A DNA stretch of 64,000 nucleotides from the NCBI GenBank assembly GCA_934476075.1, contig CAKSNH010000006.1, forward strand, positions 1-64,000, in the 5' to 3' direction. Below are positions 33,269-42,573 of the stretch, piece by piece. Position 1 is the first letter of the stretch; every line of letters begins with the position of its first letter. The position numbers were made by a program, and so were the translations under genes. The notes beneath the pieces are model-generated. The model was not told where the DNA came from. It ran no database searches and worked only from the letters and a program-made list of their open reading frames with translations. This DNA is from an uncultured Clostridia bacterium (GTDB lineage: Bacteria; Bacillota; Clostridia; UBA1381).

Positions 33269-35437
33269 TTAATTTTTATATTCTGCTTTTACCGTAACAT
33301 CAAAAATATCACACCCATTTGTTTTTTCTGTTTCAAAATATACATCTTGCTTATCAAGCTGTGAAATAACCAATACGACCTCGCCTGCATTTTTTACAAT
33401 ATCCGCATCTATAATCCATGGCTGACCGTAATAGTATTCATCTGCAACCAATTTTCCGTCGGCATAAATCTGAGCAACATCACCCACATAATCAACAGAC
33501 AAATACTGTTTAAACTCCGTCTTTGCCAAATCAGACAAATCCAACTTCCACTTTTTAATATTTTGAGCACCGCCCAATTTCAGTTCATAGAAATATTTTT
33601 CATCAACACTCAAATTATCGTCCTGTACAAATGTTACGCTCGAATTAACCTTTTCGGCGATACATTCCGTTTTCACAAATTCCCTGTTTTCATAGTGCCA
33701 ATATGACACATCGGTATCATCAAGCTTGTATACAGTAATTTTATTGCCGTCAAAATACATATTTCCGTTTCCGACATACACTTCACCGTCAAATTTATAT
33801 GTCATCAACGCTTGTTCCCTTGTCAATGTCACAATATGTATGCCACCTATATCAAATCCGCTGTCAAATCCCGCTTTAACGGTTTTGGTTTCATTTTCAA
33901 ACACATATTCCGTATCTATTCCGTCAATGGCAAAGAAGAAATATGTATTGTCCTTTCTGCACAAAAGCTGTGCCGCAGCATATTTGAGCAAAGTGCCGTT
34001 CATGTCAAGATTAAACGGCAGCATAAAATATTTTCCATTCTCAATATTAACGGGCTTTTCGGGGAACACAAAATTTGTTCCGTTTGTCATAGGTATGCTG
34101 AACTGCACATCTTTTTTATCGCCCATATCCGTAATACGCTGATAATTATTCACAAACACAAAACCGCTGTTATGTTTCATTCGCATTGCATAACGCAAAC
34201 TATCGGTATCGTCCAAACTTGTTATCGGTGTACTCGGCATATATGCGTCCATCGGTGCAAAATATTCCATAAAATCATTCAGGAACAAATGCTGAATTTT
34301 AAATTCATTGTACTGCGGACGTATAAGCCCGTATTCGCCTATCGGTGCTTGGAAATCATATGACAAAATCGGATAATCGTTCGGATAGCCTGTCGCTTTG
34401 CTTTCGTTAAAAGTCGACAATTCGCCTATCTGATTTGTTCCGCCGTGGTACATATAATATCCCGGCAAATTATTTCCGCAGCCCAATTTAACCAATGCCA
34501 ATGCTCCGACATCATCGCCCTTAATATCCGGACGTCTATGGTATGTCACGCATATTCCGCCCCCCAATTCACACGTTGCAAAAGGATACAGATTATAATC
34601 CATTTTCTTCACGTTTGCATTGTCATCAGCCTTGCTTATCAAATCCGTTCCGATAGCAGAATCGTTTCTTTCATTTATAAAAAAGTAATTTGAACTCGGT
34701 GTCAGTTTATTTGTATGTGCAGTCCACGGTGCTTCGGGATAACCGCCGAAAACAGGCATAACCTCATATGTAGGTATTTCCGCACCGTATATGCTGTTCC
34801 AGCCCGTAACCGTATATATCGGTGCAACAAGTCCCACTTCTTTTGCTATTTCTTTCAGTTTAAGCAAATGGTCCTCACGGTTTACAAGCTCATTTTCAAG
34901 CTGAATTACAGGAATCGTTCCGTCATTGTCGAAAAGGAAATCTTTCACCTGCTCATAAATTTTTGTATAGAAAATCCGCACCAATTTCAAATATTCATCA
35001 TTATTATCACGAAGCTTAAAATCCTTTTTCAGCAGCCAATCGGGAAAACCGCCGTTTCGCGCCTCGCCGTGTGCCCACGGGCCTATTCTCAGTGCTACCC
35101 TCATATCATGCTTTTTACACAAGCGTAAAAATTCGTGTATATCGTTATCGCCCGAAAAATCAAACACACCCTCTTTTTCCTCATGATAAATCCAGAAAAT
35201 ATATGTGGCAATAGCGGTAACTCCGCCCGCTTTGACCTTCATTATTTCAGTTTCCCAGTTTTCACGTTTTATCCTCGAAAAATGCAGTTCTCCCATAATC
35301 GGAATCCATGGTTTACCGTTTTTTGTAAGATATAATGAATTGATATTTATACTTTCACCGAATTGATTTTTTCCGCCCAAATTCATATGATTTTTAATCA
35401 TACTGCGTGACGTTGACATATCAAATGTATATTGCAT
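33269..35437 (-). CDS. GH35 beta-galactosidase
   Basis: This is a 722-residue glycoside hydrolase family 35 enzyme without a signal peptide. The start was placed at the ATG at 35437 (GGAGGAGA about eight bases upstream); a longer frame adds 35 residues with no ribosome site. The N-terminal barrel has GELHFSRIKRENW, the IFWIYHE element and RIGPWAHGEARNGGFPDW. The likely acid/base is Glu183 in LENEL and the nucleophile Glu290 in CELGGG. It removes terminal beta-galactose, for example from pectic galactan side chains taken into the cell. The C-terminal 350 residues are beta-sandwich domains. Confidence 0.9.
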   Translation of the reverse strand: MQYTFDMSTSRSMIKNHMNLGGKNQFGESININSLYLTKNGKPWIPIMGELHFSRIKRENWETEIMKVKAGGVTAIATYIFWIYHEEKEGVFDFSGDNDIHEFLRLCKKHDMRVALRIGPWAHGEARNGGFPDWLLKKDFKLRDNNDEYLKLVRIFYTKIYEQVKDFLFDNDGTIPVIQLENELVNREDHLLKLKEIAKEVGLVAPIYTVTGWNSIYGAEIPTYEVMPVFGGYPEAPWTAHTNKLTPSSNYFFINERNDSAIGTDLISKADDNANVKKMDYNLYPFATCELGGGICVTYHRRPDIKGDDVGALALVKLGCGNNLPGYYMYHGGTNQIGELSTFNESKATGYPNDYPILSYDFQAPIGEYGLIRPQYNEFKIQHLFLNDFMEYFAPMDAYMPSTPITSLDDTDSLRYAMRMKHNSGFVFVNNYQRITDMGDKKDVQFSIPMTNGTNFVFPEKPVNIENGKYFMLPFNLDMNGTLLKYAAAQLLCRKDNTYFFFAIDGIDTEYVFENETKTVKAGFDSGFDIGGIHIVTLTREQALMTYKFDGEVYVGNGNMYFDGNKITVYKLDDTDVSYWHYENREFVKTECIAEKVNSSVTFVQDDNLSVDEKYFYELKLGGAQNIKKWKLDLSDLAKTEFKQYLSVDYVGDVAQIYADGKLVADEYYYGQPWIIDADIVKNAGEVVLVISQLDKQDVYFETEKTNGCDIFDVTVKAEYKN

Positions 35438-35528
35438 TATCCTATTCTCCTCCGAAAATATTGTTATTTTTCTGTCATTGTAGCATAGCATTTTGTGTAT
35501 GTAAACCAAAATATACGTTTTGTTTGTT

Positions 35529-35566
35529 AAAAAAACAGACAAAAATCATACAATTCCTGTCTGTTT
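35529..35566 (-). terminator. Terminator of the esterase-nitroreductase operon
   Basis: AAACAGACA-type arms (TGTCTGTT with AACAGACA) are followed on the minus strand by seven T, 12 bases past the nitroreductase stop. Confidence 0.8.
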
Positions 35567-35577
35567 TCATTTATCTG

Positions 35578-36150
35578 TTATTTAATTTTTACCAATACTT
35601 CGTCCAACGCTCTTTTCGGCACTTTCAATTTGTCGCCGTCAAGATAATACTTAATATTTCCGTCCTTCATTTCGACGCTCTCACTCTTTTGTGCCGGATA
35701 GCCGAGTGCAAGCAGATACACAACTCTCAGATTATCCGCCAAGTTCAATGCCGATTTAATCTCATCACGCTTGATTGCTCCGAGCCAGCAAGACGCCAAT
35801 CCCATTTCTTCCGCAGCAAGCATGATTGTGGTAACAGCCGCTCCAGCTTCTACTTCATATGTATCGGCAGCTTTCAGGCTCTTATCACCCAAAACGGCGA
35901 TATATGCGGTCGGACGCTCATTTTCTTTCGGTGCACCGTCCTGCAAATATCCTGCCCATTTGATGAACGGGAATATCTCATTCAAATCCTTTTCATCATC
36001 TACAACCGCAAACTTCAACGGCTGCAAATTTGCACCGTAAGCCGCCATTCTTGCACAATCCACAAGCTTTATCAAGTTGTCCTTGCCAATCTTCTCCTGT
36101 GTAAATTTTCTTATTGTACGTCTTTGCATTATTGCGTCATATACGTTCAT
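35578..36150 (-). CDS. Nitroreductase family protein
   Basis: This is a 190-residue FMN-dependent oxidoreductase of the nitroreductase fold. The N-terminal RRTIRKFTQEKI provides the FMN-phosphate contact, and GLASCWLGAIKRDEI lies near the centre. Electron acceptors are not predictable from sequence. It starts 14 bases after the SLH-bearing esterase gene and is probably co-transcribed, though no shared function is obvious. Confidence 0.9.
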   Translation of the reverse strand: MNVYDAIMQRRTIRKFTQEKIGKDNLIKLVDCARMAAYGANLQPLKFAVVDDEKDLNEIFPFIKWAGYLQDGAPKENERPTAYIAVLGDKSLKAADTYEVEAGAAVTTIMLAAEEMGLASCWLGAIKRDEIKSALNLADNLRVVYLLALGYPAQKSESVEMKDGNIKYYLDGDKLKVPKRALDEVLVKIK

Positions 36151-36163
36151 CTAAAACACTCCC

Positions 36164-37906
36164 TTAATTTGTTTTTATTAATTTGTAGAATATATCTATC
36201 GCCTGACCTCTTGTCATGGTCTTTTTAGGTGCATATTCATTTTCGCTGACACCTCGGAGTACACCAAGCTCATTCGCCGCACGGACAAAATCCAATATAT
36301 CCGCATCAATCAAATCTCTGTCACTGTATTGGTCGATATTTCCGACAATGGCTCTGTCGGGCGCACGATAATTATATGAATGTATCAAAAGCACCGCCAA
36401 TCTCTCACGAGTAACAGGTGTATTTTCGGATATTTCGCCAATCCATTTCTTGTCCATTGCAAATGCAGACGTATCTTCCGCTTTCACGCCTGCCGCTCTG
36501 ACCGCCCAGTAAACCGCCGACTTAACCGTAAATTCTCTGTCCGCACCGAATATTCCGTCATCGGCACTGTCCAAAATGCCTTTTGCCGATAACTCTCTGA
36601 TTTTATCTTCATTTTCAAGACCTGCAATATCTTTGAATTTCGGCAAATTCACAAGTCCGATATTTTTCACCGCCGACAGTTCCTTGCTGTTATCGTCATG
36701 CTTCTTTACAGCTTTCTTTTTCTTCGGCATATCAACCTTTATTTCGTCCGCCTTAATAAAATTGCAGATAGGCTCGATTTGGTTATCGACTATCCCCTGT
36801 GCAACAAATTTTGCGATAAGATTTCCGCCAATATCGTTGGTGTGCGTATAATCACGATTAGTCCCGTCACCCCAGAAATATCCCCATGAGTCAACATCTC
36901 CCGTCGCCTCAAAATATTCCGTTGTTTTTTTCAGCAAATCAATGCACGGTACATTTTTCTCTTTGCATACCGAGCGTACAGCCGAACCGTATTCGCCGAG
37001 CAAATCTCTCAAACTGCCGTCCTCCTCAAATATAATACGGTTAATCGGTGTGCACACAACCGGATTTGCACCTATCGAACGAACATAATCGATATAGTAT
37101 CTCAAATTGTCCGCATATCCCGTATACGCTCCGAGACTTTCTTCCTTTTGGTCGTTATGTCCGAACTGTATAAACAAAAAGTCGCCTTTTTTAATACGCT
37201 CCTTCACAACCGTCCAGTTGTTTTCCATAAATGCCTGTGTGGTCGAACCCGACTGTGCATGGTTTGATACGCATACACCCTTTTTCAAAAACTGACCTAG
37301 CATCTGTCCCCAGCCGCAGTATGTGCTTTTCGGATTATACGGATAATTTGCGGATTGGTCGGTTACGGTAGAATCGCCCGCAATATAGATTGTTACCGCA
37401 TCTGCCACTTCCTCAATGCTAAGCGAATTCAAGCACGCATTGTCACCTATCACCGCAATATTAAGCGTATTATCGGTTACATAATCCTCATCTCTGAACT
37501 TTCTGTCGCACACATTAACCGTAAATTCAGCCTCGATAAATTCGCCCTTTTTAACGGATTTATTGTTTATTATAAATCTTCTTGCCTCGCTCTGGACAGT
37601 TACTTTTGTGTCCTTGGCATAATCGCCTATCAGTAATTTTACATTGTATGTGCTGTTGTGCGGAACATCAACGTCAAATCTAAGCGGAACATCGTTTCTG
37701 TCGGCAAAGCAAAAATCTCTTTTCAGACTGTCACCGCCCCTGTCGGCAGATTTTATATTTATCATATTATTTCCGTTTTCGTCTGTATCGAACACAAATC
37801 CGTATCCCGTTTTTGCATCATAAACCGCATTTTCGGATACCTTTGTGTAACCCTCGGCACACGGTGCACTGCCGAAATCAAACTTAGCTTTAAATAAATT
37901 ATCCAT
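36164..37906 (-). CDS. Rhamnogalacturonan acetylesterase-like SGNH protein with C-terminal SLH domains and no signal peptide
   Basis: This is a 580-residue protein. The start was placed at the ATG at 37906, with GGGAGAT seven bases upstream. Residues about 1-165 are a beta-sandwich; 175-370 form a CE12-type SGNH esterase with Ser179 in AGDSTV, Asn251 in GHND and Asp352/His355 in DYTH. Residues about 435-580 hold two or three SLH-type units (FKDIAGLENEDKI, then YSDRDLIDADILDFVRAANE and a TRGQA element). SLH domains normally anchor proteins to the wall, yet the N-terminus (MDNLFKAKFDFGS) lacks any signal peptide. The enzyme is thus either cytoplasmic with a repurposed SLH module or exported by another route. 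Confidence 0.88.
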   Translation of the reverse strand: MDNLFKAKFDFGSAPCAEGYTKVSENAVYDAKTGYGFVFDTDENGNNMINIKSADRGGDSLKRDFCFADRNDVPLRFDVDVPHNSTYNVKLLIGDYAKDTKVTVQSEARRFIINNKSVKKGEFIEAEFTVNVCDRKFRDEDYVTDNTLNIAVIGDNACLNSLSIEEVADAVTIYIAGDSTVTDQSANYPYNPKSTYCGWGQMLGQFLKKGVCVSNHAQSGSTTQAFMENNWTVVKERIKKGDFLFIQFGHNDQKEESLGAYTGYADNLRYYIDYVRSIGANPVVCTPINRIIFEEDGSLRDLLGEYGSAVRSVCKEKNVPCIDLLKKTTEYFEATGDVDSWGYFWGDGTNRDYTHTNDIGGNLIAKFVAQGIVDNQIEPICNFIKADEIKVDMPKKKKAVKKHDDNSKELSAVKNIGLVNLPKFKDIAGLENEDKIRELSAKGILDSADDGIFGADREFTVKSAVYWAVRAAGVKAEDTSAFAMDKKWIGEISENTPVTRERLAVLLIHSYNYRAPDRAIVGNIDQYSDRDLIDADILDFVRAANELGVLRGVSENEYAPKKTMTRGQAIDIFYKLIKTN

Positions 37907-37987
37907 TTTTATATCTCCCAAATAGATTTTATATAAAATATTATAATATTTATTTTCCTGTTTTTCAATTTAAAATACAGTGATTTT

Positions 37988-39355
37988 TTAATTATTATCC
38001 TTAATAGTTTTGCACAATTTATAAAACTGCGTAAAGAACACTATCGCCGTAATCGACACCGCCATAAAATCCGCAACGGGTTCTGCCAAAAACACCGCAA
38101 ACAGTTTATCGGCAATCATCGCCGGCAGAATATAGATAAGCGGAATAAGCAGAATGATTTTTCTCAAAAGTGCCAGAAACAGCGAATACTTTGCATTTCC
38201 CAATGCGACAAAGGTCTGCTGACACGCAATTTGTATACCTTGCAGACACAATACCGCCGCATAAATCCGTATTGCCCATACCGTTGTTTTAACAAGTTCT
38301 GTGTCATTTGTAAATATCTTCACAAATACCTGCGGTGCTAATTGTATAAACAGCCAAAATACCGTTGAAAATGCAACAGATATAATAAACAATAATTTGA
38401 ATGTCTGTTTCACTCTGTCAATATTCTTCGCACCGAAATTATAGCTTATTATCGGCTGTGCCCCCTGCGACATTCCCACAAGCGGCAGCATAGCTATCTG
38501 TGCCGTACTGCTTATGACAGTCATTGCTCCGACCGTCACGTCAGAACCGTATTTTAAAAGAGATGTATTAAAGCACACCGACAACAGACTTTCGGTAGAC
38601 TGCATTATAAAAGGAGATACTCCAAGTGCAAGCACCGGAAGTATTACACCAAGTTTCGGTCTTAGATATTTTTTTCTTATCTTTAAATTTGTTTTCTTTC
38701 CGCATAAAAAGCTCACAACCCAAACAGCAGATACCGCCTGTGAAATTATCGTTGCAAGTGCCGCTCCACGCACTCCCATTCCAAATCCGAAAATAAATAT
38801 CGGGTCTAATATAATATTCAGACACGCACCGATTATAACCGTAAGCATACTTGTTTTGGCAAATCCCTGTGTGGTGATGAACATATTAAGACCCAGTGCA
38901 AACTGAACGAATATCGTACCGCACGCATAAACCGACAAATAGCTTTGTGCATACGGCAAAGTGGTTTCGCTCGCTCCGAACATCATAAGCAACGGTTTTG
39001 CAAACGCAATAAATACCGCTGTCAGTATCAGCGAGATAATAAACAATGCCGTCACGCAGTTACCCAAAATTTCTTCGGCTGCCTCATTCTCCTTCTTCCC
39101 CATCATGATTGCCGCTCTCGGTGCTCCGCCCATGCCTATCAGGGACGAAAATGCCGAAACTATTATAATTATCGGCGTGGCAACTCCAAGTCCCGTAAGT
39201 GCCGTCGCTCCGATATTTTCAATGTGACCGATATACATTCGGTCAACCATATTATACAATAAATTAACAATTTGTGCCGTCACCGCAGGCAATGCCAATG
39301 ACAGCAACAGTTTAGGTATGCTTGCCGAAGCAAGATTATTTTCCTGTGTTTTCAT
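37988..39355 (-). CDS. MATE family efflux transporter
   Basis: This is a 455-residue, twelve-helix multidrug and toxin extrusion protein. The N-terminal PKLLLSLALPAVTAQIVNLL and the repeat-like GMSQGAQPIISYNFGA are typical of the DinF/NorM-like group. It exchanges sodium or protons for cationic drugs or metabolites; the substrate is unknown. The upstream promoter at 39390-39418 serves this gene alone. Confidence 0.94.
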   Translation of the reverse strand: MKTQENNLASASIPKLLLSLALPAVTAQIVNLLYNMVDRMYIGHIENIGATALTGLGVATPIIIIVSAFSSLIGMGGAPRAAIMMGKKENEAAEEILGNCVTALFIISLILTAVFIAFAKPLLMMFGASETTLPYAQSYLSVYACGTIFVQFALGLNMFITTQGFAKTSMLTVIIGACLNIILDPIFIFGFGMGVRGAALATIISQAVSAVWVVSFLCGKKTNLKIRKKYLRPKLGVILPVLALGVSPFIMQSTESLLSVCFNTSLLKYGSDVTVGAMTVISSTAQIAMLPLVGMSQGAQPIISYNFGAKNIDRVKQTFKLLFIISVAFSTVFWLFIQLAPQVFVKIFTNDTELVKTTVWAIRIYAAVLCLQGIQIACQQTFVALGNAKYSLFLALLRKIILLIPLIYILPAMIADKLFAVFLAEPVADFMAVSITAIVFFTQFYKLCKTIKDNN

Positions 39356-39389
39356 ATTAATTCCTCCGTAAATTAGTGTACATTAGATA

Positions 39390-39418
39390 ATTTTATACCA
39401 TTATTGATAACAAGTCAA
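39390..39418 (-). promoter_or_regulatory. Promoter of the MATE gene
   Basis: TTGACT and TAAAAT with a 17-base spacer on the minus strand. Confidence 0.65.
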
Positions 39419-39462
39419 TATTTACGCTGCAAGACATATTGCAAATTTTTTTGAAAATACTA

Positions 39463-39491
39463 TTGCTAACACCTCCCATTGAGTATATAAT
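39463..39491 (+). promoter_or_regulatory. Promoter of ktrB-ktrA
   Basis: TTGCTA (39463-39468) and TATAAT (39486-39491) are 17 bases apart. The leader is only about 50 bases, so no c-di-AMP riboswitch fits. Confidence 0.65.
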
Positions 39492-39545
39492 ATTTAAGGT
39501 AATAATTGTGTAATTCAAAATATATTAAAAGGGAAGAAATATTAA

Positions 39546-40925
39546 ATGTTAGTTAAACGCAGCGACAAAGAAAATTTTTTCAAAACAAAATTTGCTTTAT
39601 CGGGCACGCAGATTATCGCAGTCGGATTTATTGCAATAATCCTTGCCGGTGCTCTGCTTTTGTCCTTGCCGGTTTCGTCAAAATCGGGTACTTGGACACC
39701 GCCGATAGACGCACTTTTTACCGCCACGACCGCAACCTGTGTAACGGGTCTGGTTGTAGCGGACACCTATTTGCACTGGTCGGTATTCGGGCAGTGTATA
39801 ATATTATTGTTAATTCAGATAGGCGGTATGGGATTTATGTCCATAGCGTTATTGTTTTCTATTGCGTTAAACAAAAAAATCGGACTTAGGCAGCGGCTGA
39901 TTTTGAGTGAGTCAATAAGCCTTGACTCCATAGCCGGAGTTGTCCGCATGATGAAAAAGGTAATAATATGCACCGTGTTTTTTGAATCGCTCGGAGCATT
40001 GCTGCTATCCATACGGTTTATCCCCGAATTCGGATTTGCAAACGGACTTTTTAAGTCGGTGTTCCATTCAGTTTCATCATTCTGCAATGCGGGAATTGAT
40101 TTAATGGGAGAAAAATCCCCATATTCATCGCTTACATCATATTCGGGAGATACGCTTGTTAATCTTACAGTATGTGCACTTATTGTAATCGGCGGTCTGG
40201 GCTTTTTTGTCTGGGAGGATTTATGGCATTTCTTCCGTGAAAAACGCCGTCTTAGACTTCATTCAAAATTGGTTTTGTTTATTACGGCAATTCTGCTTGC
40301 CGGCGGTGCAATATTGTATTTCATATTTGAATATGCAAATCCCGACACAATGGGAAATATGAGTTTATACGAAAAAATACTTGCGTCGTTTTTCCAGTCG
40401 GTAACCACGAGAACCGCAGGGAGCAACACCATTGACATTAACTCTCTTACAAATCCGTCTTTAATGCTTACATTGTTTCTTATGTTTATAGGCGGTTCGC
40501 CGGGTTCTACGGCAGGCGGTGTAAAGACAACCACGGTAGGACTGTTTTTCATCACCGCACGCTCGGTTATACGAGGTTCATCGCAAGTGCAGATTTGGGA
40601 AAGACATATCGCACAAAGGCAAGTGCTCCGTGCGGTTACAATAGTTATAATGGCATTTATAATTATTGTTTCCGGCACAACGCTTTTATGCCTGTTTGAT
40701 AATCTGCCTTTGACCAAAAGCCTGTTTGAGGTGACGTCCGCATTCGGCACTGTCGGACTTACTATGAATGTAACTCCAAATCTGTCGGCTGTATCGAAAT
40801 TTACCGTTATACTGCTGATGTATTTGGGCAGAGTGGGCGTGCTTACCGCAATATTTGCGATTGCAAAAAAACAGCACAATTATGAAAGTAAAATTTCATA
40901 TCCGAAAGAATCGATTATGTTTTAA
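39546..40925 (+). CDS. ktrB: TrkH/KtrB-type potassium uptake channel subunit
   Basis: This 459-residue membrane protein has four helix-pore-helix repeats. Pore-loop signatures are TATCVTGL, SSFCNAGID, TTRTAGSNTID and TSAFGTVGLT, each with the selectivity Gly. The fold and length match KtrB, which pairs with the RCK protein KtrA. The KtrA gene follows after 28 bases. Together they form a sodium-dependent potassium uptake system. Confidence 0.94.
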   Translation: MLVKRSDKENFFKTKFALSGTQIIAVGFIAIILAGALLLSLPVSSKSGTWTPPIDALFTATTATCVTGLVVADTYLHWSVFGQCIILLLIQIGGMGFMSIALLFSIALNKKIGLRQRLILSESISLDSIAGVVRMMKKVIICTVFFESLGALLLSIRFIPEFGFANGLFKSVFHSVSSFCNAGIDLMGEKSPYSSLTSYSGDTLVNLTVCALIVIGGLGFFVWEDLWHFFREKRRLRLHSKLVLFITAILLAGGAILYFIFEYANPDTMGNMSLYEKILASFFQSVTTRTAGSNTIDINSLTNPSLMLTLFLMFIGGSPGSTAGGVKTTTVGLFFITARSVIRGSSQVQIWERHIAQRQVLRAVTIVIMAFIIIVSGTTLLCLFDNLPLTKSLFEVTSAFGTVGLTMNVTPNLSAVSKFTVILLMYLGRVGVLTAIFAIAKKQHNYESKISYPKESIMF

Positions 40926-40953
40926 TACAATTCATGTGAAAGGAATAATATAA

Positions 40954-41607
40954 ATGGCAAAGAAAAGTTTTATGATTTTGGGGGCGGGACGTTTTGGCAG
41001 AAGTCTTGCCGAAACATTGGTTCATCTCGGCAATGAGGTTGCCATCGTGGACGAGGACGAGGATATTATCCAAGATATTGCCGACAATGTTACTCATGCT
41101 TTTATCGGAGATTGTTCCGACGAAAATGCCTTAAAAGCATTCGGTGTATCAAATTATGACACTGTTGTGGTTGCACTCAGCGAAAATATGACGGCGAGTA
41201 TTCTCGCAACCGTGACATTAAAAGACCTGAACGCAAAATATATAATTGCACGGGCTATTGACAATACTCATAAAAAAATACTCGAAAAAATCGGTGCTGA
41301 TATGATTGTCATGCCGGAGCATGAAATGGGCAAGAAAATTGCACATCAAATCACATCAAGCAAATTCCTTGATTATATCGAGTTATCCGACAAATATAGT
41401 ATTGCGGAAATCGAATGTCCTAGCAAATGGATGTCAAAAACACTTAAAGAACTCGATATTCGCGGAAAATATAAAATCAACGTAATCGCAGTGGAACGTG
41501 ACGACCAAATTATCATTCCCGATGCGGAATACAAATTCAATACGTCTGACATATTGGTTACATTGGGCAATAACGAGGATATTCACTTCCTGCAATCATT
41601 AAAATAA
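40954..41607 (+). CDS. ktrA: KtrA-type RCK regulatory subunit of potassium uptake
   Basis: This is a 217-residue cytoplasmic protein. The RCK_N domain (1-140) has the nucleotide-binding GAGRFGRSLAETL (8-20) and an acidic residue after the second strand (VDEDED). The RCK_C domain (about 140-217) is of the kind that binds c-di-AMP in relatives. It gates KtrB in response to ATP/ADP. It follows ktrB and precedes the methyltransferase gene by 12 bases, so the three are probably one transcript. Confidence 0.94.
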   Translation: MAKKSFMILGAGRFGRSLAETLVHLGNEVAIVDEDEDIIQDIADNVTHAFIGDCSDENALKAFGVSNYDTVVVALSENMTASILATVTLKDLNAKYIIARAIDNTHKKILEKIGADMIVMPEHEMGKKIAHQITSSKFLDYIELSDKYSIAEIECPSKWMSKTLKELDIRGKYKINVIAVERDDQIIIPDAEYKFNTSDILVTLGNNEDIHFLQSLK

Positions 41608-41619
41608 GGATACAAAATT

Positions 41620-42402
41620 ATGATTTACGAAATTACAAGTACATCTAATTCAACATACAAATACATTAAATCATTAATGCAGAAAAAAGCACGTCAGAAA
41701 AACGGACAATTCACCGTAGAGGGAATTAAGTCAGTGCATGATGCGGTTAATTCCGATTGGGAAATCGACAAAATTGTTGTATCGGAACAATTTTACGATA
41801 CGGAAAATTTTGATTATCCGCCCGAAACAGATATATACAAAATCCCTCCGGCTATGTTTAATGCTCTGTGCGACACCGACAGTCCGCAGGGGATTATGGC
41901 GGTTTTAAACATGAAAAACTGTTCCGAATTAAACATTGACAAAAGCAAAGTATATATCTACTGCGATAAATTAAACGACCCCGGCAATCTCGGTACTATA
42001 ATCCGTACCGCCGATGCGATAAATGCGGGCGGTGTACTGCTTTCCGAAGGCAGTGTGGATATTTACAGTCCGAAGTCAATCCGTGCGACCATGGGTTCAT
42101 TTTTTCACATCAGCATATACGAAAAAGTCACTTACGATACTTTGAAAAACATACAAAACAGTGGCTTTAAAATCGTCAGCGGAGCATTGATTGACAATTC
42201 AATCACGCATATTGAATGTGACATGACCAAGCCTGTTGTTTTGGTAGTCGGCAACGAGGCAAACGGAGTATCCGCCGAAATTTTGAACATGAGTGACGAA
42301 TGTGTCAAGATACCGATTTTAGGCAATGCGGAATCTCTTAATGTATCCGTTGCGGCGGCGGTACTTATGTATGAGGCGGCACGTCAGAGAGATTTTAAAT
42401 AA
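41620..42402 (+). CDS. TrmH/SpoU family RNA 2'-O-methyltransferase
   Basis: This 260-residue knotted (SPOUT) methyltransferase has the three family motifs: NDPGNLGTIIRTA (about 123-135), VLVVGNEANGVS and IPILGNAESLNVSVAAAVL. An N-terminal substrate-binding domain (about 1-95) is present, as in the 23S rRNA enzymes of the RlmB/TsnR group. The exact target nucleotide is unknown. The stop codon's last two bases are the first bases of dispersed repeat copy 5, with no spacer. Confidence 0.92.
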   Translation: MIYEITSTSNSTYKYIKSLMQKKARQKNGQFTVEGIKSVHDAVNSDWEIDKIVVSEQFYDTENFDYPPETDIYKIPPAMFNALCDTDSPQGIMAVLNMKNCSELNIDKSKVYIYCDKLNDPGNLGTIIRTADAINAGGVLLSEGSVDIYSPKSIRATMGSFFHISIYEKVTYDTLKNIQNSGFKIVSGALIDNSITHIECDMTKPVVLVVGNEANGVSAEILNMSDECVKIPILGNAESLNVSVAAAVLMYEAARQRDFK

Positions 42403-42502
42403 AAAAGCTTCTGATAGAAGCACCGCCTGTGGGCGGAGGACTAAGGTAGCATTTTTGATTTTTCGTCATTGCGTTTTACGCAATTTCCTACAAATTAAAA
42501 AA
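42401..42502 (+). repeat. Dispersed intergenic repeat, full copy 5
   Basis: This is the best-preserved copy: GCTTCT-gat-AGAAGC hairpin, CCGCCTGTGGGCGG hairpin, GCATTTTTGATTTTTCGTC block, ATTGCGT-ttt-ACGCAAT hairpin, AAATTAAAAAA end. It starts inside the stop codon of the methyltransferase gene. Confidence 0.92.
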
Positions 42503-42537
42503 GCTTCTGTGCGTTTTTACGCAATTTTCTATAAATC
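42497..42537 (+). repeat. Partial dispersed-repeat fragment after copy 5
   Basis: A second AAAAAAGCTTCTG start is fused directly to the GCGTTTTTACGCAATTT end, missing the middle. This looks like a tandem copy with an internal deletion. Confidence 0.7.
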
Positions 42538-42540
42538 AAC

Positions 42541-42572
42541 AAAATAAGGAACGCATTACCGTTCCTTATTTT
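42541..42572. terminator. Bidirectional terminator
   Basis: AAAATAAGGAACG (42541-42553) pairs with CGTTCCTTATTTT (42560-42572). It lies just past the minus-strand WYL gene's stop and after the plus-strand methyltransferase gene. Confidence 0.85.
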
Positions 42573-42573
42573 A

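Noticed and set aside
39492..39545. c-di-AMP riboswitch before ktrB
   Set aside because: The leader is only about 50 bases, too short for a ydaO-type aptamer.
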